Numbered from the stretch's first letter, positions 1 through 8,883 are shown. The stretch: 64,000 bases of DNA from Arthrobacter_N sp051262515 (GCF_051262515.1 NZ_JBIMER010000001.1:186001-250000), one strand, 5' to 3'. A program made the numbers and translations. Notes: generated by a model not told the origin, from the sequence alone.

Positions 1-600
<600 letters not shown>

Positions 601-640
601 TCGTTACCGACTGATCCGCGGCCATTGCGCCGCGCCCTGG

Positions 641-678
641 CGAAGGGGACGGAATCCGCAAGGATTCCGTCCCCTTCG
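641..678 (+). terminator. Perfect 17-bp stem with GCAA loop after rplT
   Basis: The arms at 641-657 and 662-678 are perfectly complementary around a GCAA tetraloop (658-661), starting 41 nt after the rplT stop. There is no T-run after the stem, as is common for actinobacterial hairpin terminators. It probably ends the infC-rpmI-rplT type transcript; that upstream context is inferred because it lies outside the window. Confidence 0.75.
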
Positions 679-689
679 GCTTTCCCGGC

Positions 690-695
690 TAAGGT
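690..695 (+). promoter_or_regulatory. -10 box TAAGGT for a leaderless methylase mRNA
   Basis: TAAGGT lies 7 nt before ATG 703, and no Shine-Dalgarno precedes that codon. This is the spacing expected when transcription starts on or next to the start codon. Confidence 0.45.
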
Positions 696-702
696 TTTCG
701 GC

Positions 703-1632
703 ATGACTATTGCCGGATCCGACGCCGACCCCATGTCCAACCCGCGGGCGGAGCGGGTCAAGGAGGTCGCCCGCCTCGCCACGCGCATGGGACGGGCGCG
801 AACCGGTCTCTTCCTCGCGGAGGGACCCCAATCGGTGCGTGAGGCCCTGAGCCTTCACCGGGAGCGCGTGGCCGCCGGTGCCGCCCCCGTCGTTGAGCAG
901 TTGTTTGCCAGCGCCGACGCACTCGAACGCGACCCGGGCCTTGCCGAGCTCGCGGGCGGCGCGCCGCTCCGGCTGGCGACACCGGACGTCATCGCAGCGA
1001 TGGCCGACACGGTCACGCCGCAGGGAATCCTCGCCGTCTGCCGGATCCCGGGGGACAGCGTGGCCGACGTGCTCGGCGCCGCCCCGCGCCTCATAGCAGT
1101 GTTGTGCCGCCTTCAGGATCCCGGCAACGCGGGCACGGTCCTGCGTGCGGCCGACGCCGCAGGCGCGGATGCCGTCCTGGTCACCCAGGGGAGCGTCGAC
1201 ATGTACAACCCCAAGGCGGTGCGGTCGACGGCCGGCTCGATTTTCCACCTCCCGGTGATCCAGGGGGTCGACTTCGGCGAGGCGGTGGAAGCCCTCCACG
1301 CGGCCGGCGTCGTGGTGCTCGCCGCGGACGGCTACGGCGACACCGACCTGGACGCCTTGCAGGACCTGAGCGCTTCCCGCCGGCTCGGCGTCGAGCCCGG
1401 CGGTCCAGCGGATGGGGCGCGGCCCGCCGGTAGTGCGCAGCCGATGCCGGTGCTGGAGGCTCCCACTGCCTGGTTGTTCGGCAACGAGGCCAAGGGCCTC
1501 TCGGCCGCGGAACTGGAGACCGCCGACCACCGAGTCGCCGTCCCCCTGTACGGAGTGGCCGAATCCCTTAACGTCGGGACCGCGGCGACCGTGTGCCTGT
1601 ACGCCTCGGCGCGTGCCCAGCGTCGTGGATAG
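703..1632 (+). CDS. TrmH/SpoU-family RNA 2'-O-methyltransferase
   Basis: A 309-residue protein of the SpoU class (alpha/beta knot), which methylates 2'-OH groups of rRNA or tRNA using S-adenosylmethionine. The N-terminal part (LFLAEGPQSVREAL) is the substrate-binding domain seen in RlmB-like members. The three SPOUT motifs are present: LQDPGNAGTVLRAADAAGAD, AWLFGNEAKGLSA and ESLNVGTAATVCLYA. The start at 703 was preferred over in-frame ATG 733 because a -10-like TAAGGT sits 7 nt upstream. In many actinobacteria such a gene lies between rplT and pheS, as here. The exact methylated nucleotide cannot be told from sequence. The Nudix gene follows at once. Confidence 0.9.
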   Translation: MTIAGSDADPMSNPRAERVKEVARLATRMGRARTGLFLAEGPQSVREALSLHRERVAAGAAPVVEQLFASADALERDPGLAELAGGAPLRLATPDVIAAMADTVTPQGILAVCRIPGDSVADVLGAAPRLIAVLCRLQDPGNAGTVLRAADAAGADAVLVTQGSVDMYNPKAVRSTAGSIFHLPVIQGVDFGEAVEALHAAGVVVLAADGYGDTDLDALQDLSASRRLGVEPGGPADGARPAGSAQPMPVLEAPTAWLFGNEAKGLSAAELETADHRVAVPLYGVAESLNVGTAATVCLYASARAQRRG

Positions 1633-1639
1633 GCCGCGT

Positions 1640-2086
1640 GTGGATGACATTCGGCAGATCGTCGGTGCGGCCATCGTCGATTCGCTCGACTCGCCCCGTA
1701 GATTGCTGGCCGCCCGGCGCACAAAGCCCGAGGCTCTCGCTGGCCTGTGGGAGTTCCCCGGCGGCAAGGTCGAGCCCGGCGAGGAGTGCGAGGCGGCACT
1801 TCTGCGCGAACTGGTCGAGGAACTGGGGGTAGGTGCGCGCCTCGGCCGAGAGCTGTTGGGTCCCTCGGAGTACGGCTGGCCATTGAACGGTGCCGCTGCG
1901 ATGCGCGTGTGGTTCGCCGAGATCACGGCGGGGGAGCCGGAGCCCTTGGAGGACCACGATGCGTTGGAATGGGTCGAGCTGGAACCGGAGGCGGCCCTGC
2001 GGCTCGCATGGATCCCCGCCGATCTCCCGATCGTCCGGGCGCTCCTGCGGGAGGCGTCTCTCGGCGGAGCGGTACCGCCCCGCTAG
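1640..2086 (+). CDS. Nudix hydrolase, MutT-like (8-oxo-dGTP diphosphatase type)
   Basis: A 148-residue Nudix protein. The Nudix box is complete: GGKVEPGE, then REL and EELG with the expected spacing (G-x5-E-x7-R-E-x2-E-E-x-G). The preceding ALAGLWEFPGGK is typical of MutT-type enzymes that remove oxidised nucleotides from the pool. GTG 1640 was chosen because a GGA-rich stretch lies about 10 nt upstream. An alternative GTG at 1625 would overlap the methylase stop by 8 nt. Either way the two genes are nearly fused and probably co-transcribed. The 3' end overlaps the convergent VOC gene by 4 nt. Substrate specificity is inferred, since other Nudix substrates are possible. Confidence 0.87.
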   Translation: MDDIRQIVGAAIVDSLDSPRRLLAARRTKPEALAGLWEFPGGKVEPGEECEAALLRELVEELGVGARLGRELLGPSEYGWPLNGAAAMRVWFAEITAGEPEPLEDHDALEWVELEPEAALRLAWIPADLPIVRALLREASLGGAVPPR

Positions 2087-2487
2087 CCGGCTTGCGGGGC
2101 CTGTGCGTCCGCGGGCACCCGCGATTTGTGTGCGAACCGGATCAGGTTGCCGTCCGGGTCCACGTGGGCGGCCTCGCGCAACCCGTATTCGGTGTCAACG
2201 GGTTTGCTGGTCGGCGCGTCGTACGCGATGTCGGCCGTGGCGCCCCGCCATTCGGTGGAGAGTCCATCCGCGTCGTCCACCGTGACGAAGACCGACGCGA
2301 AATTGCCTTCCGGCTCCAGAGCCGGCGCCTCCCACAGATGGATGGAAATGCCGTCGCGGCGCGCCATGGCGTAGGCCTCGTCGCCGTCGTAGCCCGTGAC
2401 GTCGAAGCCCAGCAGGGCGTAGTGCGCCATGGCGCGGTCGATGTCGAGGACGGGGAACACGGTCGCTGAGGTCTCCAAAATGGCCAT
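2083..2487 (-). CDS. VOC (glyoxalase/bleomycin-resistance fold) family protein
   Basis: A 134-residue single-unit vicinal-oxygen-chelate protein. The N-terminal FPVLDIDRAMAHYALLGFDV and C-terminal GLREAAHVDPDGNLIRF are the paired beta-alpha-beta-beta-beta halves of the fold. The pattern matches members annotated as bleomycin resistance or glyoxalase-like, which bind small electrophilic or glycopeptide ligands. The real ligand cannot be inferred. A TAGGCT box sits 6 nt before the ATG, with no Shine-Dalgarno, so the message is probably leaderless. It is convergent with the Nudix gene, overlapping by 4 nt. Confidence 0.85.
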   Translation of the reverse strand: MAILETSATVFPVLDIDRAMAHYALLGFDVTGYDGDEAYAMARRDGISIHLWEAPALEPEGNFASVFVTVDDADGLSTEWRGATADIAYDAPTSKPVDTEYGLREAAHVDPDGNLIRFAHKSRVPADAQAPQAG

Positions 2488-2493
2488 ACGGCG

Positions 2494-2499
2494 AGCCTA
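2494..2499 (-). promoter_or_regulatory. -10 box TAGGCT for the leaderless VOC gene
   Basis: Read on the minus strand, TAGGCT is followed by 6 nt (CGCCGT) and then the ATG at 2487. No Shine-Dalgarno is present in between. Confidence 0.5.
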
Positions 2500-2686
2500 G
2501 CCACACCCCCGCGCCGGGGCAACGAACCCATGGTGAACATCGGGTGGGGTGGACGGCGCCGGCGCATGTCCCGCCCGGAGGTCCACGTCGGGGAGCCACG
2601 CGTGGTGCCGAAAACCCGCGCCGGAACCCTTGCCTGTAACCCGTGCTTGTAACAGTGCCATGTGGAGCCGTGCCGGGCCCCCGCAC

Positions 2687-3832
2687 CTAGAGGTCGAACA
2701 ATGTGGCCTGGGCTTGGGGGCGAGGTTGGCCCCGCGGAGCGGCCGGCTCGGCGTTGTGGGACGCGAACGGGCCGTCCGTGCCGGAATCTGACCGAGCCTT
2801 GGGGGATCGGAATCCGCTGACCCCCGATGCCAGCCCGTGCCGCGCGCGGAAGTGGCGGACGCGGCCCGCCAACCAGTCACGGTAGTCCGTGTCCGCCACG
2901 GATCCTTTTCGGTAGAGCCGACGGTAGCGTTCCACCAACTCCGGATGGCTATCCGCGAGCCATTGCATGAACCATTCGCGGGCCCCGGGGCGCAGATGCA
3001 GGGGCCCGGCCGAAACCCCCGCGGCGCCGGCCGATGCCAGCCGGGCGAACAGGGCGTCGAGGGCCTCGTCCGAGTCGCTGAGCCAGGGAAGAATCGGCAT
3101 TGCCAGCACCGAACACTCGATGCCGTGCGCCGCAAGTCGCTCCACCAGCCGGAAGCGAGCCTCGGGAGTCGGCGTGCCCGGTTCGACGGCGGCGCTGAGT
3201 TCCGGATTCGTCATCGCGATCGACAGGGCGACGGAGACCGGTACCCGCTGCGCGGCGCGTGCGAGCGGTTCGATGTCGCGGGCCAGAAGCGTTCCCTTGG
3301 TCAGGATCGAAAACGGCGTTCCCGACTCGGACAGCGCGGAGATGATGTCCGGCATGAGCCGGTAGCGTCCCTCGGCACGCTGATAGGGATCGGTATTGGT
3401 CCCCAACGCCACGTGTTCACGCGTCCACGACGGTTTGTGCAGTTCCGCGCGGAGCACCTCCGCGACGTTCAGTTTGACGACCACCTGCGAGTCGAAGTCG
3501 CGACCGGCGTCCAGATCCAGGTAGGTGTGTGTCTTCCGCGCGAAGCAATAGACGCATGCGTGGCTGCATCCGCGGTAGGGGTTCACCGTCCAATGGAAGG
3601 GCATATTGGATGCCGCGGGAACCTTGTTGAGTGCGCTCTTCGCCAGGACCTCGTGGAACGTCATGCCCGCGAACTCGGGCGTTTGCACCGAGCGCACCAT
3701 GCCGGCGAGTGGCAGGGTCTCCACGCCCGGTCCTGCGAAGCCGGCGAGCGGAAGCGGGGCGCCGACCGCATCGGCCGCCCCCGCTTCCGGCCGTCCGGTT
3801 TGGTGCCGGACGAGCTGAGCTTCCCATCTCAC
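2687..3832 (-). CDS. Rv2578c-family radical SAM protein
   Basis: A 381-residue radical SAM enzyme. The cluster-binding motif is CSHACVYC (C-x3-C-x2-C) in NPYRGCSHACVYCFARKTHT, followed by ALGTNTDPYQ and ILTKGTL. This is the pattern of the Rv2578c family, distantly similar to spore photoproduct lyase-type proteins. GTG 3832 (protein start VRWEAQ) was chosen because family members begin with M-R-W and an AGAGG ribosome site lies just upstream; an upstream in-frame ATG (3895) would run through that region. A LexA-like palindrome lies directly before the ribosome site. The tail (after about residue 330) is Ala/Pro/Gln-rich and unconserved. The reaction is unknown; I recall the mycobacterial homologue being listed among DNA-damage-induced genes. 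Confidence 0.85.
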   Translation of the reverse strand: MRWEAQLVRHQTGRPEAGAADAVGAPLPLAGFAGPGVETLPLAGMVRSVQTPEFAGMTFHEVLAKSALNKVPAASNMPFHWTVNPYRGCSHACVYCFARKTHTYLDLDAGRDFDSQVVVKLNVAEVLRAELHKPSWTREHVALGTNTDPYQRAEGRYRLMPDIISALSESGTPFSILTKGTLLARDIEPLARAAQRVPVSVALSIAMTNPELSAAVEPGTPTPEARFRLVERLAAHGIECSVLAMPILPWLSDSDEALDALFARLASAGAAGVSAGPLHLRPGAREWFMQWLADSHPELVERYRRLYRKGSVADTDYRDWLAGRVRHFRARHGLASGVSGFRSPKARSDSGTDGPFASHNAEPAAPRGQPRPQAQATLFDL

Positions 3833-3840
3833 CCTCTGAT

Positions 3841-3856
3841 TAGAACATGTTTTCGA
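3841..3856. promoter_or_regulatory. LexA/SOS-box-like palindrome
   Basis: TAGAAC-ATGT-TTTCGA matches the actinobacterial SOS box TCGAAC-N4-GTTCGA at 10 of 12 arm positions. It lies 9 nt before GTG 3832 of the radical SAM gene and 54 nt before pcp on the other strand, so LexA could control either. Confidence 0.5.
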
Positions 3857-3897
3857 GTGAGTGTCTATGGGGTCGAAGCGGGTGCCGAGGCGCACCG

Positions 3898-3903
3898 TAT
3901 GAT
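3898..3903 (+). promoter_or_regulatory. -10 box TATGAT for leaderless pcp
   Basis: TATGAT is followed by 6 nt (GGTGCG) and then ATG 3910. There is no Shine-Dalgarno, so transcription probably begins at the start codon. Confidence 0.55.
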
Positions 3904-3909
3904 GGTGCG

Positions 3910-4539
3910 ATGATCCTGCTGACCGGTTTCGAGCCGTTCGACGGCGCGGCGTCCAATCCCTCCATCGACGCCGCCACCACGGCCGCCCGAGCTCTCGTGT
4001 CCGAAGGCATCCCGGCGGTCGCCGAGCAACTTCCGTGCGTCTTTGCCGAGGCGCCCGGCGCCTTGGCGCGGGCGATCGAGAGACACCGCCCCGACGTCGT
4101 GGTCTGCGTTGGTTTGGCGGCGGGGCGGCGGGTGGTGTCGCTGGAGCGCGTCGCCATCAACGTCTTGGACGCGCGGATACCGGACAACGCGGGCGAGGTG
4201 CCCGTGGATCGACCCGTGGTGGAGGGCGCGCCGGCCGCCTACTTCACCACGCTGCCCATCAAGCGCACGCTGGCCGCATTGTCCGCCGCGGGGATCGACG
4301 CGGAGGTCTCGCAGACCGCGGGGACGTACGTCTGCAATCAGGTGTTCTACGCGTTGATGCATCAGGCGGCGGGGCACGGCAGAAGGATCCGAGGTGGATT
4401 CGTGCACGTGCCGACCATCGCCCCCGACGGCGGCACCGGACCCACAGGTGCGGACCTGGCTTGTGCCCTGCGGCTCGTCGCGGTGGAGGCCCTGAATCCT
4501 GCTCCCGATGCCCTTCTGGTTGCCGGTGCCGAGTCGTAG
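3910..4539 (+). CDS. pcp: Pyroglutamyl-peptidase I
   Basis: A 209-residue cytosolic cysteine peptidase of family C15 that removes N-terminal pyroglutamate. The start MILLTGFEPFDG is the family signature. The catalytic triad is visible: Glu in SLERVAINV, Cys in QTAGTYVCNQVFY and His in GGFVHVP. Length is as expected (200-220). A TATGAT box lies 6 nt upstream of the ATG, favouring a leaderless mRNA. The gene is divergent from the radical SAM gene, so both starts share the 77-nt region carrying the LexA-like box. Confidence 0.93.
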   Translation: MILLTGFEPFDGAASNPSIDAATTAARALVSEGIPAVAEQLPCVFAEAPGALARAIERHRPDVVVCVGLAAGRRVVSLERVAINVLDARIPDNAGEVPVDRPVVEGAPAAYFTTLPIKRTLAALSAAGIDAEVSQTAGTYVCNQVFYALMHQAAGHGRRIRGGFVHVPTIAPDGGTGPTGADLACALRLVAVEALNPAPDALLVAGAES

Positions 4540-4569
4540 GCGGCGGGCAGCGCTCGGTGGCGCGGCGCG

Positions 4570-5052
4570 CTAGCCGCGGGAGCGATTCCGCGGACCTTGG
4601 CCAGGCAGCCGGCGCGCCGTGGGCAGCAGGGCCGAGGCCCAGGGCATCGCCGGGCGTTCCCTGTAGCCTCCGGCGGCCAAGCCCGCGCCCCTTTCGAAGG
4701 GATTACGGGATGCAGGATCCCCCGTGCGGAGCCAGGACCACGCGGCGCCGGTGAAATACAGCGGTATGAACGGCAGCCCGCCGCAACAGGCGTACTGCGA
4801 ACTGTGGCTCTCCTCGTGCGCCAGGAGGGCCGGGTGTTCCTCGGGGCGTCCGAACCGCGCGCGGAAGAAGACCACGCCGCCCACCGTGAAGGCCCCCGCG
4901 ACCGGTAGGGCGGGCCGGTATCCCAGCGCGAGGATCAGCCCGTTCGGTCCGCGGCGGATACTGCACCGGGTGGCGATCGCCAGCGCCAGGCCGATCGGCG
5001 TCGACAGGTTGACCCAATTGGCGACGGTCCTCGCGTGCTTCCAGCGTGGCAT
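4570..5052 (-). CDS. Small membrane protein with HExxH motif (putative minimal zincin)
   Basis: A 160-residue protein I cannot name. It has three hydrophobic stretches (about residues 13-29, 48-64 and 92-108). The central feature is LLAHEESHSSQYA, giving a zincin-type HExxH (His79, Glu80, His83). About 37 residues later comes RNPFERGAGLAAGGY, in which Glu120 could be the third metal ligand. The arrangement resembles small membrane-associated zinc-peptidase-like families, but no substrate or partner is evident. TACACT sits 6 nt before the ATG and there is no Shine-Dalgarno, so it may be leaderless. The C-terminus is basic and unconserved. The coding call is good; the enzymatic role is speculative. 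Confidence 0.72.
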   Translation of the reverse strand: MPRWKHARTVANWVNLSTPIGLALAIATRCSIRRGPNGLILALGYRPALPVAGAFTVGGVVFFRARFGRPEEHPALLAHEESHSSQYACCGGLPFIPLYFTGAAWSWLRTGDPASRNPFERGAGLAAGGYRERPAMPWASALLPTARRLPGQGPRNRSRG

Positions 5053-5058
5053 GCGCCC

Positions 5059-5064
5059 AGTGTA
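5059..5064 (-). promoter_or_regulatory. -10 box TACACT for the leaderless HExxH membrane protein gene
   Basis: On the minus strand TACACT is followed by GGGCGC (6 nt) and ATG 5052, without a ribosome-binding site. Confidence 0.45.
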
Positions 5065-5128
5065 GCCAGCGGGACTGCCGTCGGCGTTGCGAGCTACCCG
5101 GGTTTGGGGGCAGCCGATCCGGCTGAAC

Positions 5129-5134
5129 TAGACT
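5129..5134 (+). promoter_or_regulatory. -10 box TAGACT of the pheST operon
   Basis: TAGACT lies 52 nt before the pheS ATG, implying a short conventional leader of about 45 nt. The leader shows no T-box or attenuator-like hairpin with a T-run. Confidence 0.45.
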
Positions 5135-5185
5135 TGGGCCCGAACCAGGACACGCGAACCACAGTGAAAAGGGCACCAACCAGAT

Positions 5186-6271
5186 ATGTCTGAATCAATG
5201 ACGCCCGTCGGCGTCCACGACTCCGTGGGCGACGCCGTTCCGCACCCGACGGACGAAGCCGCCGTCGGCGCCGCGGCCGACCGGGCGCTGACCGCCATCG
5301 CCGACGCGTCGAACCTCTCCGAGCTGAAGGCCGCCCGTCTCGGGCACACGGGGGAGAAGGCGCCGCTGAGCCTCGCGAACCGCGAGATCGGCCGCTTGGA
5401 CAAGTCGGAGAAGGCCGTTGCGGGCAAGCTTTTGGGAGCCGCGCGAGGGCGCGTGAACAAGGCTCTGGCCGCGCGCACGAAGGTGCTCGAGGAGGAGGAC
5501 GCCGCGCGCATTCTCGTCGAGGAGGCCGTGGACGTCACGGCCGCCCCGCGCCGTCGTCGTGCCGGCGCCCGGCACCCGCTCTCCGTGCTCCAGGACCGCG
5601 TTAGCGACATCTTCGTCGGCATGGGCTGGGAGATCGCCGAGGGGCCGGAGGTCGAGTCCGAGTGGTTCAACTTCGACGCGCTCAACTTCAAGCCGGACCA
5701 CCCCGCCCGCGACATGCAGGACACGTTCTTCGTCGACCCGCCGGAGGCGCACCTCGTCCTTCGCACCCACACGTCGCCGGTACAGGTCCGTTCGATGCTC
5801 GAGCGCGACGTGCCGATCTACGTGCTGTGCCCGGGCAAAACGTTCCGCACCGACGAACTCGACGCGACGCACACACCGGTGTTCCACCAGTTCGAGGGAC
5901 TCGCCGTGGACAAGGGCCTGTCCATGGCCGACCTCCGCGGCACGCTGGAGCACTTCGCACGCCAGATGTTCGGCGACGAGGCCGACATCCGGCTCCGCCC
6001 CAACTACTTCCCCTTCACGGAGCCCTCCGCCGAGCTGGACATCTGGCACCCCGGCGCCAAGGGCGGCCCCCAGTGGATCGAGTGGGGCGGCTGTGGCATG
6101 GTGCACCCCAACGTCCTACGGTCGGCCGGGATCGATCCGGACGTCTACTCGGGCTTCGCTTTCGGCATGGGCATCGAACGCACCCTGATGTTCCGCAACG
6201 AGGTGCCCGACATGCACGACATGATCGAGGGCGACGTCCGTTTCAGCCAGCACTTCGGGATGGAGATCTAA
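5186..6271 (+). CDS. pheS: Phenylalanine--tRNA ligase alpha subunit
   Basis: A 361-residue class II synthetase alpha chain that activates phenylalanine and, with PheT, charges tRNA-Phe as an alpha2-beta2 tetramer in the cytosol. The N-terminal coiled-coil arm (about residues 30-120) is followed by the catalytic domain: GMGWEIAEGPEVESEWFNFD (motif 1 region), DTFFVDPPEAHLVLRTHTSP, FHQFEGLAVDKG and the motif 3 segment GFAFGMGIERTLM. Length is normal. Four nucleotides separate its stop from pheT, so the pair forms one transcript. A TAGACT box at 5129 is the likely promoter. Confidence 0.97.
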   Translation: MSESMTPVGVHDSVGDAVPHPTDEAAVGAAADRALTAIADASNLSELKAARLGHTGEKAPLSLANREIGRLDKSEKAVAGKLLGAARGRVNKALAARTKVLEEEDAARILVEEAVDVTAAPRRRRAGARHPLSVLQDRVSDIFVGMGWEIAEGPEVESEWFNFDALNFKPDHPARDMQDTFFVDPPEAHLVLRTHTSPVQVRSMLERDVPIYVLCPGKTFRTDELDATHTPVFHQFEGLAVDKGLSMADLRGTLEHFARQMFGDEADIRLRPNYFPFTEPSAELDIWHPGAKGGPQWIEWGGCGMVHPNVLRSAGIDPDVYSGFAFGMGIERTLMFRNEVPDMHDMIEGDVRFSQHFGMEI

Positions 6272-6274
6272 GCA

Positions 6275-8818
6275 ATGCGTATTCCACTTTCATGGTTGCG
6301 CGAGTACGCGCAGGTTCCCTCCGACGCCACCGCCGAGGACGTCATGGCCGACCTGGTCAAAGTCGGCCTCGAAGAGGAGGCCGTCCACCGTCCCTCCGAC
6401 GAGTTGTCCGGTCCGGTGGTGGTTGGCCAGGTCCTCAGCATCGTCAAGGAACCGCAGACCAACGGCAAGACCATCAACTGGTGCCAGGTGCGCGTGGTCC
6501 CCGAAGGCCGGCCCCAGACCCTGGAGCAGGAGGGCATCGATCCTTCCGGCGTGCAGGGCATCGTGTGCGGCGCGCACAACTTCGTCGAGGGCGACAAGGT
6601 CGTGGTGACCCTGCCCGGCGCCGTGCTGCCGGGAGACTTCCGCATCAGCCCGCGCCAGACCTACGGGCACGTCTCCGCCGGCATGATCGCCTCCGTGCGG
6701 GAACTGGGTATCGGCGAGGACCACGACGGCATTCTGGTGCTCTCCCGGATGGGCTTGGACCCCGAGGTCGGCACCGACGCGATGGAGCTCCTGGGACTCA
6801 ACGACCAGGCCGCCGAGATCAACGTAACCCCGGACCGCAGCTACTGCTTCTCCATCCGTGGCGTGGCGCGCGAATACGGGCACGCGACCGGCACGCCGTT
6901 CACGGACCCCGTCGCGGGGATCACGGCAGACGCGCCGAGCGGCCCGGGCTACGCCGTCGTGATCCAGGACGACGCCGGCATCAACGGCTTGGCGGGCTGC
7001 GACCGTTTTGTGGCGCGGACCGTGCGCGGGGTGGACCCGAGCCGGCCGACCCCGCCGTGGATGGCCAGCCGCCTGCGTTTGGCCGGCATCCGTTCCATCT
7101 CCCTCGTGGTCGACATCTCCAACTATGTGATGCTCGAACTGGGCCAGCCGTTGCACTTCTACGACGTCGACAAGCTGAGCGGACCGATCACCGTCCGCCG
7201 CGCCGCCGCGGGGGAGAGGCTGGCCACGCTGGACGGCAAGGAACGCGTTCTGAACGTCGAAGACCTGCTGATCACCGACGAGACCGGTGCCATTGGCATC
7301 GCCGGGGTCATGGGCGGCGCCTCCACGGAGGTTTCCCACGACACGGCCAACGTACTCGTCGAGGCCGCGCACTTCGAGGAGGTCTCGATCGCGCGGACGC
7401 GGCGCCGCCACAAGCTGCCGTCCGAGGCCTCGAAGCGCTTCGAACGCGGCGTCGACTGGGAAATCGCCGACGAGGCCGCGCAGCGCGCGGTCGATCTGCT
7501 GGTCCAACTCGCCGGAGGTGTCGCCGACTCCACCGCGACCGACGTCGGCACGCGCCCCGCGCCGGCCCTCATCGACCTGCCCGCCGACTACCCGACGCGG
7601 CGGGTGGGGATCGAGTTCACCCCCGCACAGATCGAAGGCACGCTCCGCGACCTGGGCGCCGAGGTGGAAGCGACCGCCGATGGCTATCGCGTGACGGCTC
7701 CTACCTGGCGGCACGACCTGCGCACACGTGACGACCTCACCGAGGAAGTCGCCCGACTCGTCGGCTACGACAAGATTCCGGCGACCCTGCCGGTGGCTCC
7801 ACCCGGGCGTGGCCTCACCCGCGTCCAGCAGCAACGTCGGCGTGTGGTGCAGGCACTCGCCGACGCCGGCTTGACCGAGACCCTGAGTTACCCCTTCGTT
7901 TCGGCTGCCCAGAACGCGACGTTCGGCACGGCGGAGGGCGGTCGGGAACCGGCGTCGGTCAGGCTCGCCAACCCACTGTCCTCCGAGTTCGGACACATGC
8001 GCCGGTCGGTCTTGCCCGGACTGCTGGCCACGGCGCGGCGCAACCACGGCCGTGGTTTCCGCGACTTGGCGCTGTATGAGGCGGGGCTGGTGTTCCTGCC
8101 CGGCGATGCGCTGGGGACCGCGACCCTACCGGAGACCGCCCAGCGTCCGGCGGACGACGAACTCGATGCGCTCGACGAGGGCCTGCCTCACCAGCCGCAG
8201 CACATCGCCGCGGTCCTGACGGGTCACGATTCCCCCGCCGGAGCCGGGCACGAGCCGCGCCCGTACGACTGGTCCGATGCCCTCGACGTGGCCAAGCTGG
8301 TCGCCGACGTGCTCGGGGTCGATCTGGTTTGCTCCCAAGGCTCGCACCAGGCATTCCACCCGGGCCGCACCGCCGTGCTGACTCTGCGCGACGGCACGGC
8401 GGTTGGCTACGCCGGGGAGCTTCACCCGAAACTCCTCACCGAGCTGGACCTCCCGGCGCGCACGGCAGCCGTGGAAATCGACGCGGACGTTCTCTTCGCC
8501 GCCGCCGCGGACGTGATCGTGGCGCGGCCGATCTCCACGTATCCGATCTCCACCCAGGACGTCGCGCTTGTCGTCGACTCGGCCGTGGTCGCCGGCGACG
8601 TGCTCGAGACCTTGCGCGAGGGGGCCGGGGAGCTGTTGGAGGACGTCGCGCTGTTCGACGTCTACTCGGGTCCGGGAATCGACGAAGGCAAGAAGTCGCT
8701 GGCGTTCGGCCTCCGCTTCCGCGCGGCGGATCGTACGCTGACCGCAGACGAGGCCTCCGAGGCGCGCGCCGCGGCGGTCGCCGTCGCCACCGAACGCTTC
8801 GGGGCCGTGCAGCGCTAG
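6275..8818 (+). CDS. pheT: Phenylalanine--tRNA ligase beta subunit
   Basis: An 847-residue beta chain of Phe-tRNA synthetase, which carries the editing site and tRNA-recognition domains. It starts with the canonical MRIPLSWLREYAQVP. A tRNA-binding (OB) domain lies around residues 40-155 (GVQGIVCGAHNFVEGDKVVV). The B3/B4 editing region follows (SRLRLAGIRSISLVVDISNY, EASKRFERGVD), then the B5 domain (DYPTRRVGIEF), the core (VGYDKIPATLP) and a C-terminal ferredoxin-fold anticodon-binding domain (PISTYPISTQDVALVVD to the end). Length is typical. Expressed with pheS. Confidence 0.97.
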   Translation: MRIPLSWLREYAQVPSDATAEDVMADLVKVGLEEEAVHRPSDELSGPVVVGQVLSIVKEPQTNGKTINWCQVRVVPEGRPQTLEQEGIDPSGVQGIVCGAHNFVEGDKVVVTLPGAVLPGDFRISPRQTYGHVSAGMIASVRELGIGEDHDGILVLSRMGLDPEVGTDAMELLGLNDQAAEINVTPDRSYCFSIRGVAREYGHATGTPFTDPVAGITADAPSGPGYAVVIQDDAGINGLAGCDRFVARTVRGVDPSRPTPPWMASRLRLAGIRSISLVVDISNYVMLELGQPLHFYDVDKLSGPITVRRAAAGERLATLDGKERVLNVEDLLITDETGAIGIAGVMGGASTEVSHDTANVLVEAAHFEEVSIARTRRRHKLPSEASKRFERGVDWEIADEAAQRAVDLLVQLAGGVADSTATDVGTRPAPALIDLPADYPTRRVGIEFTPAQIEGTLRDLGAEVEATADGYRVTAPTWRHDLRTRDDLTEEVARLVGYDKIPATLPVAPPGRGLTRVQQQRRRVVQALADAGLTETLSYPFVSAAQNATFGTAEGGREPASVRLANPLSSEFGHMRRSVLPGLLATARRNHGRGFRDLALYEAGLVFLPGDALGTATLPETAQRPADDELDALDEGLPHQPQHIAAVLTGHDSPAGAGHEPRPYDWSDALDVAKLVADVLGVDLVCSQGSHQAFHPGRTAVLTLRDGTAVGYAGELHPKLLTELDLPARTAAVEIDADVLFAAAADVIVARPISTYPISTQDVALVVDSAVVAGDVLETLREGAGELLEDVALFDVYSGPGIDEGKKSLAFGLRFRAADRTLTADEASEARAAAVAVATERFGAVQR

Positions 8819-8823
8819 GGTTC

Positions 8824-8883
8824 GCGGAACAACCGGCGACGCCGCCCGGCCCCTATGCCCGGGGTCGGTCGGCCGGGTTCCGC
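8824..8883. terminator. Inverted repeat between convergent pheT and trkA
   Basis: GCGGAAC at 8824-8830 pairs with GTTCCGC at 8877-8883, enclosing further G/C-rich complementary segments. It lies exactly between two convergent genes, so it may serve both directions. There is no T-run. Confidence 0.4.

Noticed and set aside
5065..5185. T-box or attenuator upstream of pheS
   Set aside because: No T-box core sequence, T-run hairpin or Phe-rich leader peptide is present; only a TAGACT promoter and a short leader are seen.
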